A stretch of 64,000 nt of DNA from VXMT01 sp965204835 (GTDB lineage: Bacteria; Chloroflexota; Dehalococcoidia; UBA2979): NCBI GenBank assembly GCA_965204835.1, contig OZ242017.1, forward strand, positions 2,232,001-2,296,000. Direction: 5' to 3'. Under the pieces are notes generated by a model. That model ran no database searches. It saw only the letters and a program-made list of their open reading frames with translations, and was not told the DNA's origin. Below, in pieces: positions 50,291-59,266 of this stretch. Each line of letters begins with the position of its first letter. Position 1 is the stretch's first letter. The position numbers and the translations under genes were made by a program.

Positions 50291-50752
50291 CTACCACGCT
50301 GGGTCGGCCTCCCAGCGCGTCTGCGTCTCGACGAACGCACCCTCGAGCCAGGCGTGGCCGACCCGGATGCGGAGCGAGTAGAGCCACACCTCTTCGCCCT
50401 CGGGCGCCTCACCGGCGAGCAGGTCGAACGGCTCGCCCGTCGTCGGGTTGACGTACTTCGCCGCGAACGCGGCGACGACCGCCTCCGGCGCATCCTCGAA
50501 CGCGTGCCGCTCGACGACGCCCTCGATGATGGCGACGTCCTCGGCGCTCTCGTGGTGGACGACGGCGTATGGCTGGTGGTTGAGGTTGCGCACCTTCTGC
50601 CCGCCGGTGCCGAACCAGAGCTCGTCGCCCAGCAGGACGCCCCACACCGGCATCGCGTGCGGCCGCCCGTCGGGCCGGGTTGTCGCGAGCCAGTACGACG
50701 TCGCGGCGCGCAGCCGCGAGAGCGCGCGCTCACGCATGTGCTCGACCGCCAT
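50291..50752 (-). CDS. Pyridoxamine 5'-phosphate oxidase-fold protein (PPOX class)
   Basis: A 153-residue split-barrel flavin- or F420-binding protein: SYWLATTRPDGRPHAMPVWGVLLGD is the typical beta-barrel start, followed by ELWFGTGGQKVRNL and PYAVVHHES. The class includes F420-dependent reductases and heme-degrading enzymes; the cofactor is uncertain. It ends just upstream of the cobalamin riboswitch, so the operon promoter may lie within or before this gene. Confidence 0.82.
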   Translation of the reverse strand: MAVEHMRERALSRLRAATSYWLATTRPDGRPHAMPVWGVLLGDELWFGTGGQKVRNLNHQPYAVVHHESAEDVAIIEGVVERHAFEDAPEAVVAAFAAKYVNPTTGEPFDLLAGEAPEGEEVWLYSLRIRVGHAWLEGAFVETQTRWEADPAW

Positions 50753-50771
50753 CTCGCGCCTCCATGCAAAG

Positions 50772-50798
50772 CGCCGGCCCGCGTGGAGCGGGCCGGCG
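50772..50798 (-). terminator. Terminator-like hairpin after the minus-strand acyl-CoA dehydrogenase
   Basis: CGCCGGCCCGC and GCGGGCCGGCG form a perfect 11-bp stem with a 5-base loop. It lies 27 bases past the stop of the dehydrogenase at 50825 and 20 bases before the PPOX start. On the minus strand CTTTGC follows, a weak T-run. Confidence 0.6.
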
Positions 50799-50824
50799 TG
50801 TGTGCGTTGCCTGCGAGGTGGGAG

Positions 50825-52051
50825 CTAGCCGCGAGGCAGCCCCAGCCCGCGCGTAGCGATGATGTTGCGCTGCACCTCGGAGCTCCCGCCGGCGATGGTC
50901 GACGGGATCGAGCGGATGTAGCCACGGATGTGCTCGCCCTTGAGCACCTCGCGGCCGTCGCCCGGCCAGATCTGCGAGTGCAGGCCGAAGGCGCGCACGC
51001 CCACGCGGTGCAGCTCCTGGCCCTGCTCGCTCGCGAACATCTTGCCCATCGACGCCTCGTAGTTCGGGACGAGGCCCGCCGCCTGCATCGAGGCGACGCG
51101 GAGCGAGAGGTTGTACGAGATCTCGGTGGCGATGTACCGCTCCGCGATGCGCTCGCGGATGGCCTGGCTGTGGGTCAGCAGCGAGCGGTCGTCGTTCACG
51201 ACTGCGTCGAGGAGGGCCGTCAGCTGCAGCTGCTGCTCGACCGGCGCGCCGATGCCGGAGCGCTCGAAGTCCAGCAGGGTCATGCCGACGTACCAGCCGC
51301 GGTTCTCCTCGCCGAGCACGTTGGCGACCGGGACGCGCACATCCTCGAAGAAGACCTCGTTGATGTGGTGACCCCAGGCTGCGTCGATGAGCGCGCGGAC
51401 GTTGATGCCCGGCTGGCGGATGTCGTCGATCATGATGAACGAGATGCCGCGGTGCTTCGGCGCGTCCGGGTTCGTGCGTACCAGCGCGAAGATGGCGTCG
51501 GCCTTGTGGGCGCCGGACGTCCAGATCTTCTGGCCGTTGACGATGTACTCGTCGCCGTCACGCACTGCGCGGGTCTGGAGGCTGCCGAGGTCGGAGCCGG
51601 CGCCCGGCTCCGAGTAGCCCTGCGCCCAGGCGACCGTGCCGGAGAGGATGTCGCCGACGTACTTCTCCTTCTGCTCGTCGGTGCCGTGCACCAGCACCGT
51701 CGGGCCGAGCAGCGCCACGCCGGAGCCGCCGACGGACGGGGCCTGCGCGCGCGCCATCTCCTCGTTGAAGATGACCTGCTCGATGGCCGTCAGTCCGGCG
51801 CCGCCGTACTCGACGGGCCAGTGCGGGGCGATCCAGCCGTTCTCGGAGAGCGCCCCGGCCCACTCGGCGGCCGCGTCGATGATCGACTGGTCTTCGCTCA
51901 CGCGGTCGGCGTACCAGGCGAAGAAGCCGTCCATGTCGGCGTCCTCGCCGGTCTCGATGCGCTGCCGGTAGCGCTCCGGCATGCGTTCCCGGATGAAGGT
52001 GGCGACCTTGTCGCGGAAGGCCGCCTGTTCTGCGTCGTCGTTCCAGTTCAT
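50825..52051 (-). CDS. Acyl-CoA dehydrogenase
   Basis: A 408-residue acyl-CoA dehydrogenase. FAD and substrate regions are AQGYSEPGAGSDLGSLQTRA, IVNGQKIWTSGAHKADA and GITFERSGI-like LLDFERSGIG; the C-terminus ends IAGGSSEVQRNIIATRGLGLPRG. The Glu of the EGT box is replaced by Gly, as in many bacterial FadE-like proteins whose base sits elsewhere. It is a close paralogue, equal in length, of the gene at 56129. It is divergent from the smaller dehydrogenase at 52205, an arrangement seen for two-subunit enzymes. Confidence 0.9.
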   Translation of the reverse strand: MNWNDDAEQAAFRDKVATFIRERMPERYRQRIETGEDADMDGFFAWYADRVSEDQSIIDAAAEWAGALSENGWIAPHWPVEYGGAGLTAIEQVIFNEEMARAQAPSVGGSGVALLGPTVLVHGTDEQKEKYVGDILSGTVAWAQGYSEPGAGSDLGSLQTRAVRDGDEYIVNGQKIWTSGAHKADAIFALVRTNPDAPKHRGISFIMIDDIRQPGINVRALIDAAWGHHINEVFFEDVRVPVANVLGEENRGWYVGMTLLDFERSGIGAPVEQQLQLTALLDAVVNDDRSLLTHSQAIRERIAERYIATEISYNLSLRVASMQAAGLVPNYEASMGKMFASEQGQELHRVGVRAFGLHSQIWPGDGREVLKGEHIRGYIRSIPSTIAGGSSEVQRNIIATRGLGLPRG

Positions 52052-52204
52052 GGTGTGTCCTCGCTCCGATGCGATGTGGTGCGCCGATGATGCGCCTCAC
52101 GGCGCGCCGTGGCAAACCTCGGATCGCCCGAGGAGCCCTCGACGGGCTGCCGCGGCGGCCCGCGGCTGGTAGCCTGCCCGCCGTACCCGCACGGAGGTGC
52201 CCAC

Positions 52205-53350
52205 ATGCCCGAGTCCCTGACCCCCGAGCTGATCGAGCTCCGCGACCGCACGCAGGCGCTCGTCGACGACCTGCGCGCGCTCGAAGCCGACCTCCCCGAC
52301 GACCTCGACGCGCCCATCCCCGCCGAGGCCGCGGCGCAGGCGCGCGAGCGCTCCCAGGCCGCGGGCCTGTTCGGCATGACGCAGCCTGCCGAGTTCGGCG
52401 GCACGAACGCCGGTCCGCTCGAGCTGACCGTCGCGCGCGAGACCGTCGCGGCCGCCAACCTGCGCCTCGGGCGCAGCGTGTTCGGGCCGGGCCCGGGCGT
52501 GCTCCGCACCGCCGAGGGCGACGCGCGCGCACGCTTCCTCGAGCCCGTGCTGCGCGGCGACAAGCAGGGCTCGTTCGCGTTCACCGAGCCCGGCGACGCG
52601 CTGAGGCCGACGTGGGCCGTCCGCGACGGCGAGGACCTGCTCGTCACCGGCCGCAAGGCCTACGTGAGCGGCGGCGCCACCGCCGACTTCTACTCGGCGC
52701 TCATCAACGTCGAGGACGGCGACCAGGGGCCGGGCGGCACCGCGATGCTCGTCATCGAGGCCGGCACGCCCGGTGTCAGCATCGACCACTCCTTCGTCTC
52801 GATGGACGGCGGCGGGCACGTCTCGCTGTCGTTCAGCGAGGCGCGCGTGCCGGTGGCGAACGTGATCGGCGCGATCGGTGAGGGGATGCCTCGCGCGCTC
52901 GGGAACATCAACGACATGCGCCTCGGCGTGGCGGCCGAGTGCACGGGCCTCTCGATGTGGACCACGGACTACACGACGAACCACCTCAAGGCGCCGCACC
53001 GCAGCGGCACCCCGCTCGGTGAGCGCGAGGGCGTGCGGCTGCGCTACGCCGACATGCGCATCGAGACGTACGCGGCGCGCAGCATGCTCTACCGCAGCGC
53101 GCGGCTGCGCGACTCCGGGGACGACGCCATCAACGAGATCGCGGCGACGAAGATGTTCGCGGCGGAGGCCGTCGGCCGGCACGTGGACACGGCGATCCAG
53201 CTCGCGGGCGGACAGGCGCTGATCGTCGGCCACCCGCTGGAGGCGCTCTACCGGCGCGTGCGCGCGCTGCGCCTCGGCGAGGGCGCCTCGGACCTGCTCC
53301 GCATCAACGTCGCCCGCGGCATCCTCGAGTTCGACGCCGGTCGGCTGTAG
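52205..53350 (+). CDS. Acyl-CoA dehydrogenase, second type
   Basis: A 381-residue acyl-CoA dehydrogenase relative. Recognisable parts are FGMTQPAEFGGTNAGPLE, GSFAFTEPGDALRPTW, VTGRKAYVSGGATADFY and ADMRIETYAARSMLY. The C-terminus has RALRLGEGASDLLRINVARG, keeping an acidic residue where medium-chain enzymes have the catalytic Glu. It may pair with the divergent 408-residue protein, since two-subunit dehydrogenases use one subunit for the flavin and base. Start ATG 52205 after an ACGGAGGTG site. Confidence 0.85.
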   Translation: MPESLTPELIELRDRTQALVDDLRALEADLPDDLDAPIPAEAAAQARERSQAAGLFGMTQPAEFGGTNAGPLELTVARETVAAANLRLGRSVFGPGPGVLRTAEGDARARFLEPVLRGDKQGSFAFTEPGDALRPTWAVRDGEDLLVTGRKAYVSGGATADFYSALINVEDGDQGPGGTAMLVIEAGTPGVSIDHSFVSMDGGGHVSLSFSEARVPVANVIGAIGEGMPRALGNINDMRLGVAAECTGLSMWTTDYTTNHLKAPHRSGTPLGEREGVRLRYADMRIETYAARSMLYRSARLRDSGDDAINEIAATKMFAAEAVGRHVDTAIQLAGGQALIVGHPLEALYRRVRALRLGEGASDLLRINVARGILEFDAGRL

Positions 53351-53359
53351 GGCGTCACC

Positions 53360-54616
53360 ATGGGAGGCAGCCGAGATCGCGACCGGATGCCCCGAAAGAA
53401 CCCGTTCATCCACACGGATGCGGACGGGCATCTCGTATTCGAGCCGGATGAGAGACCGGCGAAGGAGCGCATCTGGCGGCTGGACGCCGATGGCGACCCG
53501 ACGCCGCTCGAAGTGGCGAAGTACAAAGGCGAGGCCGATCTGCAGAAGCTCATCGCCGACCATCCGGAGGTGCTGGAGCGCGTCACGCCGGACGACCCGC
53601 GTCGCTGGCTCCTCGTCAGCCGCGAGATGGGCATCCCCGATAGTGAGGAGACCGGTGATCGCTGGTCCATCGATCACCTGCTGATCGATCAGGACGCCGT
53701 CCCGACGCTGGTCGAGGCCAAGCTGAGCGAGAATCGGGAGATTCGCCGGATGGTTGTCGGCCAGCTGCTTGAGTACGCCGCTCACGCAACGCGCTACTGG
53801 ACGATCGAGCAGATCCGGGCGTCCTTCGAGGCAGAGCAGGGCGGTGAAGAGCAGGCCCGCGTCCGCCTCGCGGAGTTCAGAGAGCAGGATGGTTCAGAGG
53901 ACGGCGCGTACGAGGCGTTCTGGGACGAGGTCGGAACGAACCTTCGTGCCGACAACATCCGTCTGCTCTTCGCGGTGGATAGGGTCCCCGATGAGCTAGA
54001 GCACATCGTGAAGTTCCTCAACCGCAACATGGCGCACGTCGAAGTGCTGGCGGTGGAACTCAGGCAGTTCACGAGCGTCGGCACGGGCTTCCGCACACTC
54101 GTGCCGCGTGTGGTCGGTCACTCGGAGAGTCGCCGTGCACGTGCGAGCGGCCCTCGGCGCACGCTGACGATGGAAACCTTCCTGCCGGGGTTCCCGGACG
54201 GCGCCGTGCGTGAGGCTGCGCGCGAGCTGCTCGAACGAGCAGCACGCGCGGGTGCGACCCTCAGGTGGGGCACGGCCGGCGCAAGTATCCGCGTCCCGTG
54301 CCCGGCATGGCAGGGGCTCGTCAGCGTCGCGTGGCTCTCACCCGAGGGCAAGCGGACCGGAATGGGGACCCGTGACTTCTCGTTCGGCTCGTTCATGTTC
54401 GAGGACTACACTCGTGATCCCCCCGCACAGTTGCAGCAGACGATGCTGCGCTACGTGGAGCAGTTCGAGGCCGAATCGTGGTCACACCACAATCCTGCCG
54501 CTGACACGGTCTGGGAGGTCGCGCCCTCGGATGCGGCACAGCACATCGGGACGCTCTGCGAGCGAGTCGAGAACGTCCTGCGGGAACTCGCCGCCCTCCC
54601 ACCAGCCGACGAGTAA
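53360..54616 (+). CDS. Stand-alone PD-(D/E)XK-like nuclease candidate
   Basis: A 418-residue protein (409 from ATG 53387). Residues 57-140 have a nuclease-like core: Glu in ADLQKLIADHPEVLE, Asp105 in WSIDHLLIDQ, Glu119 and Lys121 in TLVEAKLSE, and Q135-x3-Y139 in VVGQLLEYAAHA. This order (E, D, ExK, QxxxY) is that of NucS/RecB-like restriction folds. Residues 165-255 and 270-418 form two further regions I do not recognise. No methylase or helicase is adjacent. Codon use is a little less GC-biased than its neighbours. Confidence 0.65.
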   Translation: MGGSRDRDRMPRKNPFIHTDADGHLVFEPDERPAKERIWRLDADGDPTPLEVAKYKGEADLQKLIADHPEVLERVTPDDPRRWLLVSREMGIPDSEETGDRWSIDHLLIDQDAVPTLVEAKLSENREIRRMVVGQLLEYAAHATRYWTIEQIRASFEAEQGGEEQARVRLAEFREQDGSEDGAYEAFWDEVGTNLRADNIRLLFAVDRVPDELEHIVKFLNRNMAHVEVLAVELRQFTSVGTGFRTLVPRVVGHSESRRARASGPRRTLTMETFLPGFPDGAVREAARELLERAARAGATLRWGTAGASIRVPCPAWQGLVSVAWLSPEGKRTGMGTRDFSFGSFMFEDYTRDPPAQLQQTMLRYVEQFEAESWSHHNPAADTVWEVAPSDAAQHIGTLCERVENVLRELAALPPADE

Positions 54617-54765
54617 CACTCGATCGCCAGACGCCTCGACGCACCCCATCGGGCCGAAACCGGCCTGCTCGGGCAGGCGAAACGGCGCCTGGCCCTTCAC
54701 GCGCCGATCGATCCGGGCTATACATCGTGCGGGACACGGGAACACCGGGAGAATCGAGGTGCGGC

Positions 54766-56046
54766 ATGCCGGGACCACTGGCGGGTGTCAAGGTATTCGA
54801 GGTTTCGCAGATCGTGGCCGGGCCCTACGCCGGCCAGACCCTCGCGGACTTCGGCGCCGACGTGGTGAAGTGCGAGCCGCCGGGCGGCGAGGGCCTGCGC
54901 GTCCTGGGCGAGTTCGTGCCCGGCGAGAGCAAGGCGTTCCACACGCTCAACCGCGGCAAGCGCAGCCTGGTGCTGGACCTCAGCAACGAGGCCGGGCAGG
55001 CGGCGGTGCATCGCCTCATCCCGGAATTCGACGTCTTCCTGATCAACTCGAGGCCCGGCGTCCCGCAGCGGCTGAACGTCGACTACGACACGTTGATCCG
55101 GTACCGCCCGGACCTCGTCTACATCGAGAACAGCGGCTACGGCGACCGCGGGCCGGGCGCTGAGCGCTCGGGCTCCGACATCATCGCGCAGGCCTACAGC
55201 GGCCTGATGGCCGCCGACGGCAAGGTCGACGAGTACGGCGCGCCGGAGATGATCACCGCGACCGCGCCCGGCGACTACCACGCCGGCCTCGGCGCGGCGC
55301 TGGGCGTGGTGGCCGCGCTCTTCCACCGCGAGCGCACCGGCGAGGGCCAGCACATCGCGAGCTCGCTGCTGGCCGCCGGGCTGAACCTCGCCAGCGGCTC
55401 GGTGAGCCGGCTGCCGGTCTTCGACGCGATGGTCACCGACCCCGCGATGCAGCGCCTCCATGAGGCGCGCGAGCGGGGCGAGAGCTACGAGGCCCAGCTC
55501 GCCGCCAAGGGGAGCATGTTCGACATGCTCGGCAAGGCCTTCCGGCTCTACTACGGCGGCTACAGCGTGAAGGACGGCGCCGTCATCCTCGGCGCACTCA
55601 CCCCGGCGAACCGCGACCAGTTCCGCCGCGCGCTCGGCGTCGAGGACGACCCGACGGCTGCCGAGGACTTCAACGCGCTCGACCCGGCGAACAACGAGGT
55701 CGCCGAGAACATGCTGGAGCGCATCCGCAACATCATGCTCACGAAGACGATGGACGAGTGGATCGCGGCGTTCGACGCCGTCGGAGCGCCCGCCTCGAAG
55801 GTGAACCACCCCGAGGAGATGGCCGACGACCCGCAGGTCCAGGCCATGGGCTACATGGTGGACCTGGACCACGAGCTGACGGGGCCCGAGCAGATGGTCG
55901 GCCCGATCGTCCAGATGTCGAAGACGCCGACGGGCAACAACATGGCGTCGCCCACCCTCGGGCGGCACACGGACGAGCTGTTGAGGGAGCACGGCTGGAA
56001 CGACGAGGAGATCGCGGCGCTGCGCGCGGCGGGTGGCACCGACTAA
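54766..56046 (+). CDS. CaiB/BaiF CoA-transferase
   Basis: A 426-residue class III CoA-transferase: GVKVFEVSQIVAGPYAGQTL, DFGADVVKCEPPGGEG, RGKRSLVLDLS, and the catalytic Asp in RSGSDIIAQAYSG. It is a single-unit enzyme expected to work as an interlocked dimer. ATG 54766 has GAGGT just upstream; a GTG at 54727 would add 13 residues. It precedes an acyl-CoA dehydrogenase gene by 82 bases, suggesting a pathway that activates and then desaturates an acid. Confidence 0.9.
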   Translation: MPGPLAGVKVFEVSQIVAGPYAGQTLADFGADVVKCEPPGGEGLRVLGEFVPGESKAFHTLNRGKRSLVLDLSNEAGQAAVHRLIPEFDVFLINSRPGVPQRLNVDYDTLIRYRPDLVYIENSGYGDRGPGAERSGSDIIAQAYSGLMAADGKVDEYGAPEMITATAPGDYHAGLGAALGVVAALFHRERTGEGQHIASSLLAAGLNLASGSVSRLPVFDAMVTDPAMQRLHEARERGESYEAQLAAKGSMFDMLGKAFRLYYGGYSVKDGAVILGALTPANRDQFRRALGVEDDPTAAEDFNALDPANNEVAENMLERIRNIMLTKTMDEWIAAFDAVGAPASKVNHPEEMADDPQVQAMGYMVDLDHELTGPEQMVGPIVQMSKTPTGNNMASPTLGRHTDELLREHGWNDEEIAALRAAGGTD

Positions 56047-56128
56047 CCGCCGCACGGCTGGGCATAACGCGTAGAATAGGCCGCGTCCCGGTGGGAGAGC
56101 CGGGGCGCTACGAGAAACCGAGGACACC

Positions 56129-57355
56129 ATGGACTGGTCAGACAACGCAGAGCAGGCGGCCTTCCGCGCGGAGGTGCAGCAGGTCATCAACGACGGCCTG
56201 CCGGAGCACTACCAGGAGATCGCCAAGCAGGGCGGCGGGATGTTCGAGGAGGGCTGGCAGGCCGACCGCAAGTCGGACGACCCGGTCCGCCGCGGCGCGG
56301 CCGAGGACTGGTCGCGGGCCCTGGCCGAGCGCGGCTGGGTGGCCCCCCACTGGCCGAAGGAGTACGGCGGCGCGGGCCTGAGCTCGTGGGAGCAGTACAT
56401 CTACAAGGAGGAGTTGGCGAAGGCCGCGGCCCCGGTCGTCGGCGGCGGCGGCGTCTCGCTGCTCGGCCCCACCCTCATCGTGCACGGCACCGACGACCAG
56501 AAGGAGAAGTACCTGCCGGGCATCCTCTCCGGCGAGGTCGCCTGGGCGCAGGGCTACTCCGAGCCGGGCGCCGGCTCGGACCTCGCGGGCCTGCAGACCC
56601 GCGCCCTGCGCGACGGTGACGAGATGGTCGTCAACGGGCAGAAGATCTGGACCTCCGGCGCGCAGTTCGCGGACAAGCTGTTCGCCCTCGTGCGCACCGA
56701 CCCGAATGCCCCGAAGCACCGCGGCATCTCGTTCCTGCTCTTCGACGACATCAAGTCGCCGGGGCTCACGGTGCGGCCGCTGATCAGCATGTCGTGGAAG
56801 CACATCTTCAACGAGACGTTCTTCGAGGACGTGCGCACGCCCGCCACCAACATCGTCGGCGAGGAGAACCGCGGCTGGTACGTCGGCATGACCCTGCTCG
56901 ACTACGAGCGCTCCTCGGTCGACAGCGCGGTCAACGACCGCGTCTCGATGGAGCACCTGATGGCGTACGTGAAGACCGAGGAGGGCGCGGTCCGCAGCCG
57001 CCTCGACATCCCGAGCGTGCGCGGCGACCTGGCAGACGCGTGGGTCGCGACCGAGGTCGCGGCGAACCTCTCGCTGCGCGTCGCCTCGATGCAGGGCGCG
57101 GGGCTGATCCCGAACTACGAGGCCTCGATGGTCAAGATGTTCGGGACGGAGACGATGCAGCGGCTGCAGCGCACCGGGACGCGCGTCTTCGGGCTCTACG
57201 CCAACCTGTGGGACCAGGAGCACGAGCTCACGCCGATGCGCGCGCGCTTCACGCACGGCTACGTCGACGCGATCCCGATGACGATCGCCGGCGGCAGCAG
57301 CGAGATCCAGCGCAACATCATCGCCACGCGCGGCCTCGGACTGCCTCGCAGCTAG
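56129..57355 (+). CDS. Acyl-CoA dehydrogenase
   Basis: A 408-residue acyl-CoA dehydrogenase, the same length as and clearly paralogous to the one at 50825: both begin MxWxDxAEQAAFR, share GWxAPHWPxEYGGAGL, WAQGYSEPGAGSDL and NGQKIWTSGA, and end IAGGSSExQRNIIATRGLGLP. The EGT Glu is Gly here too. It follows the CoA-transferase and is closed by a strong terminator. The acyl substrate is unknown. Confidence 0.9.
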   Translation: MDWSDNAEQAAFRAEVQQVINDGLPEHYQEIAKQGGGMFEEGWQADRKSDDPVRRGAAEDWSRALAERGWVAPHWPKEYGGAGLSSWEQYIYKEELAKAAAPVVGGGGVSLLGPTLIVHGTDDQKEKYLPGILSGEVAWAQGYSEPGAGSDLAGLQTRALRDGDEMVVNGQKIWTSGAQFADKLFALVRTDPNAPKHRGISFLLFDDIKSPGLTVRPLISMSWKHIFNETFFEDVRTPATNIVGEENRGWYVGMTLLDYERSSVDSAVNDRVSMEHLMAYVKTEEGAVRSRLDIPSVRGDLADAWVATEVAANLSLRVASMQGAGLIPNYEASMVKMFGTETMQRLQRTGTRVFGLYANLWDQEHELTPMRARFTHGYVDAIPMTIAGGSSEIQRNIIATRGLGLPRS

Positions 57356-57388
57356 TCCCGCCGTAAGGCGGCGTTCGCGGCGCCTGGA

Positions 57389-57420
57389 GCGGCCCCGGCT
57401 CACGCCGGGGCCGCCGTTTT
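57389..57420 (+). terminator. Rho-independent terminator after the acyl-CoA dehydrogenase
   Basis: GCGGCCCCGGC and GCCGGGGCCGC pair perfectly around TCAC and are followed by CGTTTT. The 150 bases from here to the HU start contain no gene I can support; the frame beginning at ATG 57502 overlaps HU out of frame and is rejected. Confidence 0.8.
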
Positions 57421-57571
57421 GGACGCCTTCGGCCCGTTTTCGGCCCGGATCGAGCGAAATTCCTTGCGGAAACACGCCTTTTTCGCTCGCAGGGCCTAGC
57501 CATGCAGGTGCATATGCGCGTACTCTTTTACGCGCCCGCTGGTACTGGACGCGGGCTGAAAGGGGTTACGA

Positions 57572-57850
57572 GTGAACAAGGCAGACCTGATCGCCGAGGT
57601 CGCGGCAAAGTCCGGAGCGACCAACGCCGAGACCGAGCGTGTCCTCAACGGGTTCCGCGACGTCGTCGCCGAGAACGTGAGCGCGGGCGAGGACGTGTCC
57701 TACCCGGGCCTCGGCAAGTTCAGCCAGGTATCGCGAGGCGAGCGCATGGCGCGCAACCCGCGCACCGGCGAGTCCGTGAAGGTGCCCCCGTCGAAGGCGC
57801 CGAAGTTCACGGCCAGCTCGAAGCTCAAGGCGATCGTCGCCGGCGGCTAG
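57572..57850 (+). CDS. HU-family DNA-binding protein
   Basis: A 92-residue HU/IHF-fold nucleoid protein: MNKADLIAEVAAKSG at the N-terminus, GEDVSYPGLGKFSQVSRGER, and the DNA-arm motif RMARNPRTGESVKVP. It binds and bends DNA as a dimer. The GTG start at 57572 has AAAGGGG upstream. A short hairpin follows the stop. It appears to be a single-gene unit. Confidence 0.94.
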   Translation: MNKADLIAEVAAKSGATNAETERVLNGFRDVVAENVSAGEDVSYPGLGKFSQVSRGERMARNPRTGESVKVPPSKAPKFTASSKLKAIVAGG

Positions 57851-57856
57851 GGTCCG

Positions 57857-57874
57857 GGCCCGCTCCGGCGGGCC
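57857..57874 (+). terminator. Hairpin after the HU gene
   Basis: GGCCCGC and GCGGGCC pair around TCCG, six bases after the HU stop. The T-content behind it is low, so it is a likely but weak terminator. Confidence 0.5.
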
Positions 57875-58029
57875 TGCGGCCACCACCCTCCGGTAGCCAC
57901 ACAGGACGGCGGCAGCGCCCAGGCGCGTTGCCGCCGTCAGTCGTGCATGCGATGAGGGGCGCGGACCACCGCGGCGCGGCGCCGGGGTGCAGGGCGGCGG
58001 GGAATTCGGGCTGACGTAGACTGGTCGCC

Positions 58030-58533
58030 ATGATGCAGGGGCCTGACACAGCCGAGTCCCCGATCGAAGCGATCGGGGAGGAGCAGCCCGGGTGCGGCGG
58101 CTGCCTGCTGTGGCTCCTCCGCCAGTCCGTCCTCCTCGTGCTGCTCGTCGGCGCCGTCGTCGCCGGCCTCCACCTGGGCTCACCGGTCGTGGAGCCCTGC
58201 CCGCTCGACGCGCCGCCCATCCCCGAAGCCGAGGTCTGGCGAACCGCGCCCGACATCTATGTGGATGCGTGCGTGGGCGTCCACGGCGTCGTGGTCAGCC
58301 GGGAGCTCGGCGGCGAGCTGATCGTGGAGATGGATCGCGGTGAGTACACCCTGCAGTTGCTCGTGCGCGGCCCCGACGCGGTCTTCGAAGAGGTCGAGGT
58401 GGGTGAGCCCCTGAGCCTGGCGGGGCGTATCAGGAAGCACGAGGACGGCGGGTACTTCGTCCATCACGGCGTGGACCACGGATGGTGGGGGAACCTGCGC
58501 GAGCACCTCGAAGGCGTCCTGGCCTCGCCGTAG
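58030..58533 (+). CDS. Membrane-anchored protein of unknown function
   Basis: A 167-residue protein. An N-terminal polar part with CGGC (residues 22-25) leads into one hydrophobic helix (about 28-50); the remaining 115 residues probably face outside. They contain VDACVGVHGVVVSRELGGELIVEMD and YTLQLLVRG, a strand-rich pattern that may be a small beta-barrel (OB-like), and a tail with HHGVDHGWWG. I do not recognise the family. Start ATG 58030. Confidence 0.6.
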   Translation: MMQGPDTAESPIEAIGEEQPGCGGCLLWLLRQSVLLVLLVGAVVAGLHLGSPVVEPCPLDAPPIPEAEVWRTAPDIYVDACVGVHGVVVSRELGGELIVEMDRGEYTLQLLVRGPDAVFEEVEVGEPLSLAGRIRKHEDGGYFVHHGVDHGWWGNLREHLEGVLASP

Positions 58534-58612
58534 CGATAGTCGCGCTCTCGCGGATCGATCGGGGCCCGGGTCAGCCCTTGCCGGCGTTAGGGGCGTTGCG
58601 GTTAGTCCACCC

Positions 58613-59266
58613 CTAGTAGTACATCCGCGCCTGGACCGAGGCCGCCACCGACAGCTCGATGTCCATGATCGCGCGTGTCATCGCCTGCCCGATGAGGTCG
58701 AGCTTGCGGACCTGCTCGATGCGCGGGGCGGCGCGCTCGAGCTCCTGCCGTGACAGCAGGTCGCTGAAGATGCCGCAGGCCTCGGCGAGCGCGATGATCA
58801 TCACGTCGCGGGGGCTCGGGATCTCGTTGCTGAACAGCACGCCCATGATGCGCAGCTTCACCTCGCGCTCGGCGGTGCCGTCGACGGCCGGGTAGCGGCG
58901 CGAGCGGAAGACCCAGAGGTGGCGGTCGTCGCGGCTCTCGAGGATGCCGCGGGCCACGAGCCGCGCCAGCGATTCCTCGCGGATCGTGGCGGCGCGCTGT
59001 GCGGTCTGCTCCACCCAGTAGCGGATGTCCTGCTGGCCGCCCGACGCGATCTCGCGCAGCGTCGGGTCGAGCAGGTCGTCGCCGACGGGGGTGGCGTCGA
59101 GCAGGATCAGGTTCTGGAGATCCGTGTCGATCCGGTCTTCCATGGCGAGGTCCATGAGGACAGCGCCGGAAAGCGCGTAGTCCAGCGTCCAGCTGCGCGT
59201 GTGCGCGAACCTGCCGTCCTCGTCGCCGAGCAGGAGCAGGATGATCTCTTCCGCGAACCGCAGCAT
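58613..59266 (-). CDS. GPP34 (GOLPH3/VPS74-like) family protein
   Basis: A 217-residue protein of the GPP34 family. The hallmark N-terminus, EEIILLLLGDEDGRF, is followed by LDYALSGAVLMDLAM and RIDTDLQNLILLDATPVGDDLLDPTL; the C-terminus has ERAAPRIEQVRKLDLIGQAM. In eukaryotes the family binds PI4P and retains Golgi glycosyltransferases; bacterial members are of unknown role. Start ATG 59266. No polysaccharide genes are adjacent. Confidence 0.82.
   Translation of the reverse strand: MLRFAEEIILLLLGDEDGRFAHTRSWTLDYALSGAVLMDLAMEDRIDTDLQNLILLDATPVGDDLLDPTLREIASGGQQDIRYWVEQTAQRAATIREESLARLVARGILESRDDRHLWVFRSRRYPAVDGTAEREVKLRIMGVLFSNEIPSPRDVMIIALAEACGIFSDLLSRQELERAAPRIEQVRKLDLIGQAMTRAIMDIELSVAASVQARMYY

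Noticed and set aside
57502..58014. Plus-strand frame starting at ATG 57502
   Set aside because: Overlaps the HU gene in another frame and turns into Arg/Gly-rich shadow sequence after a few residues.
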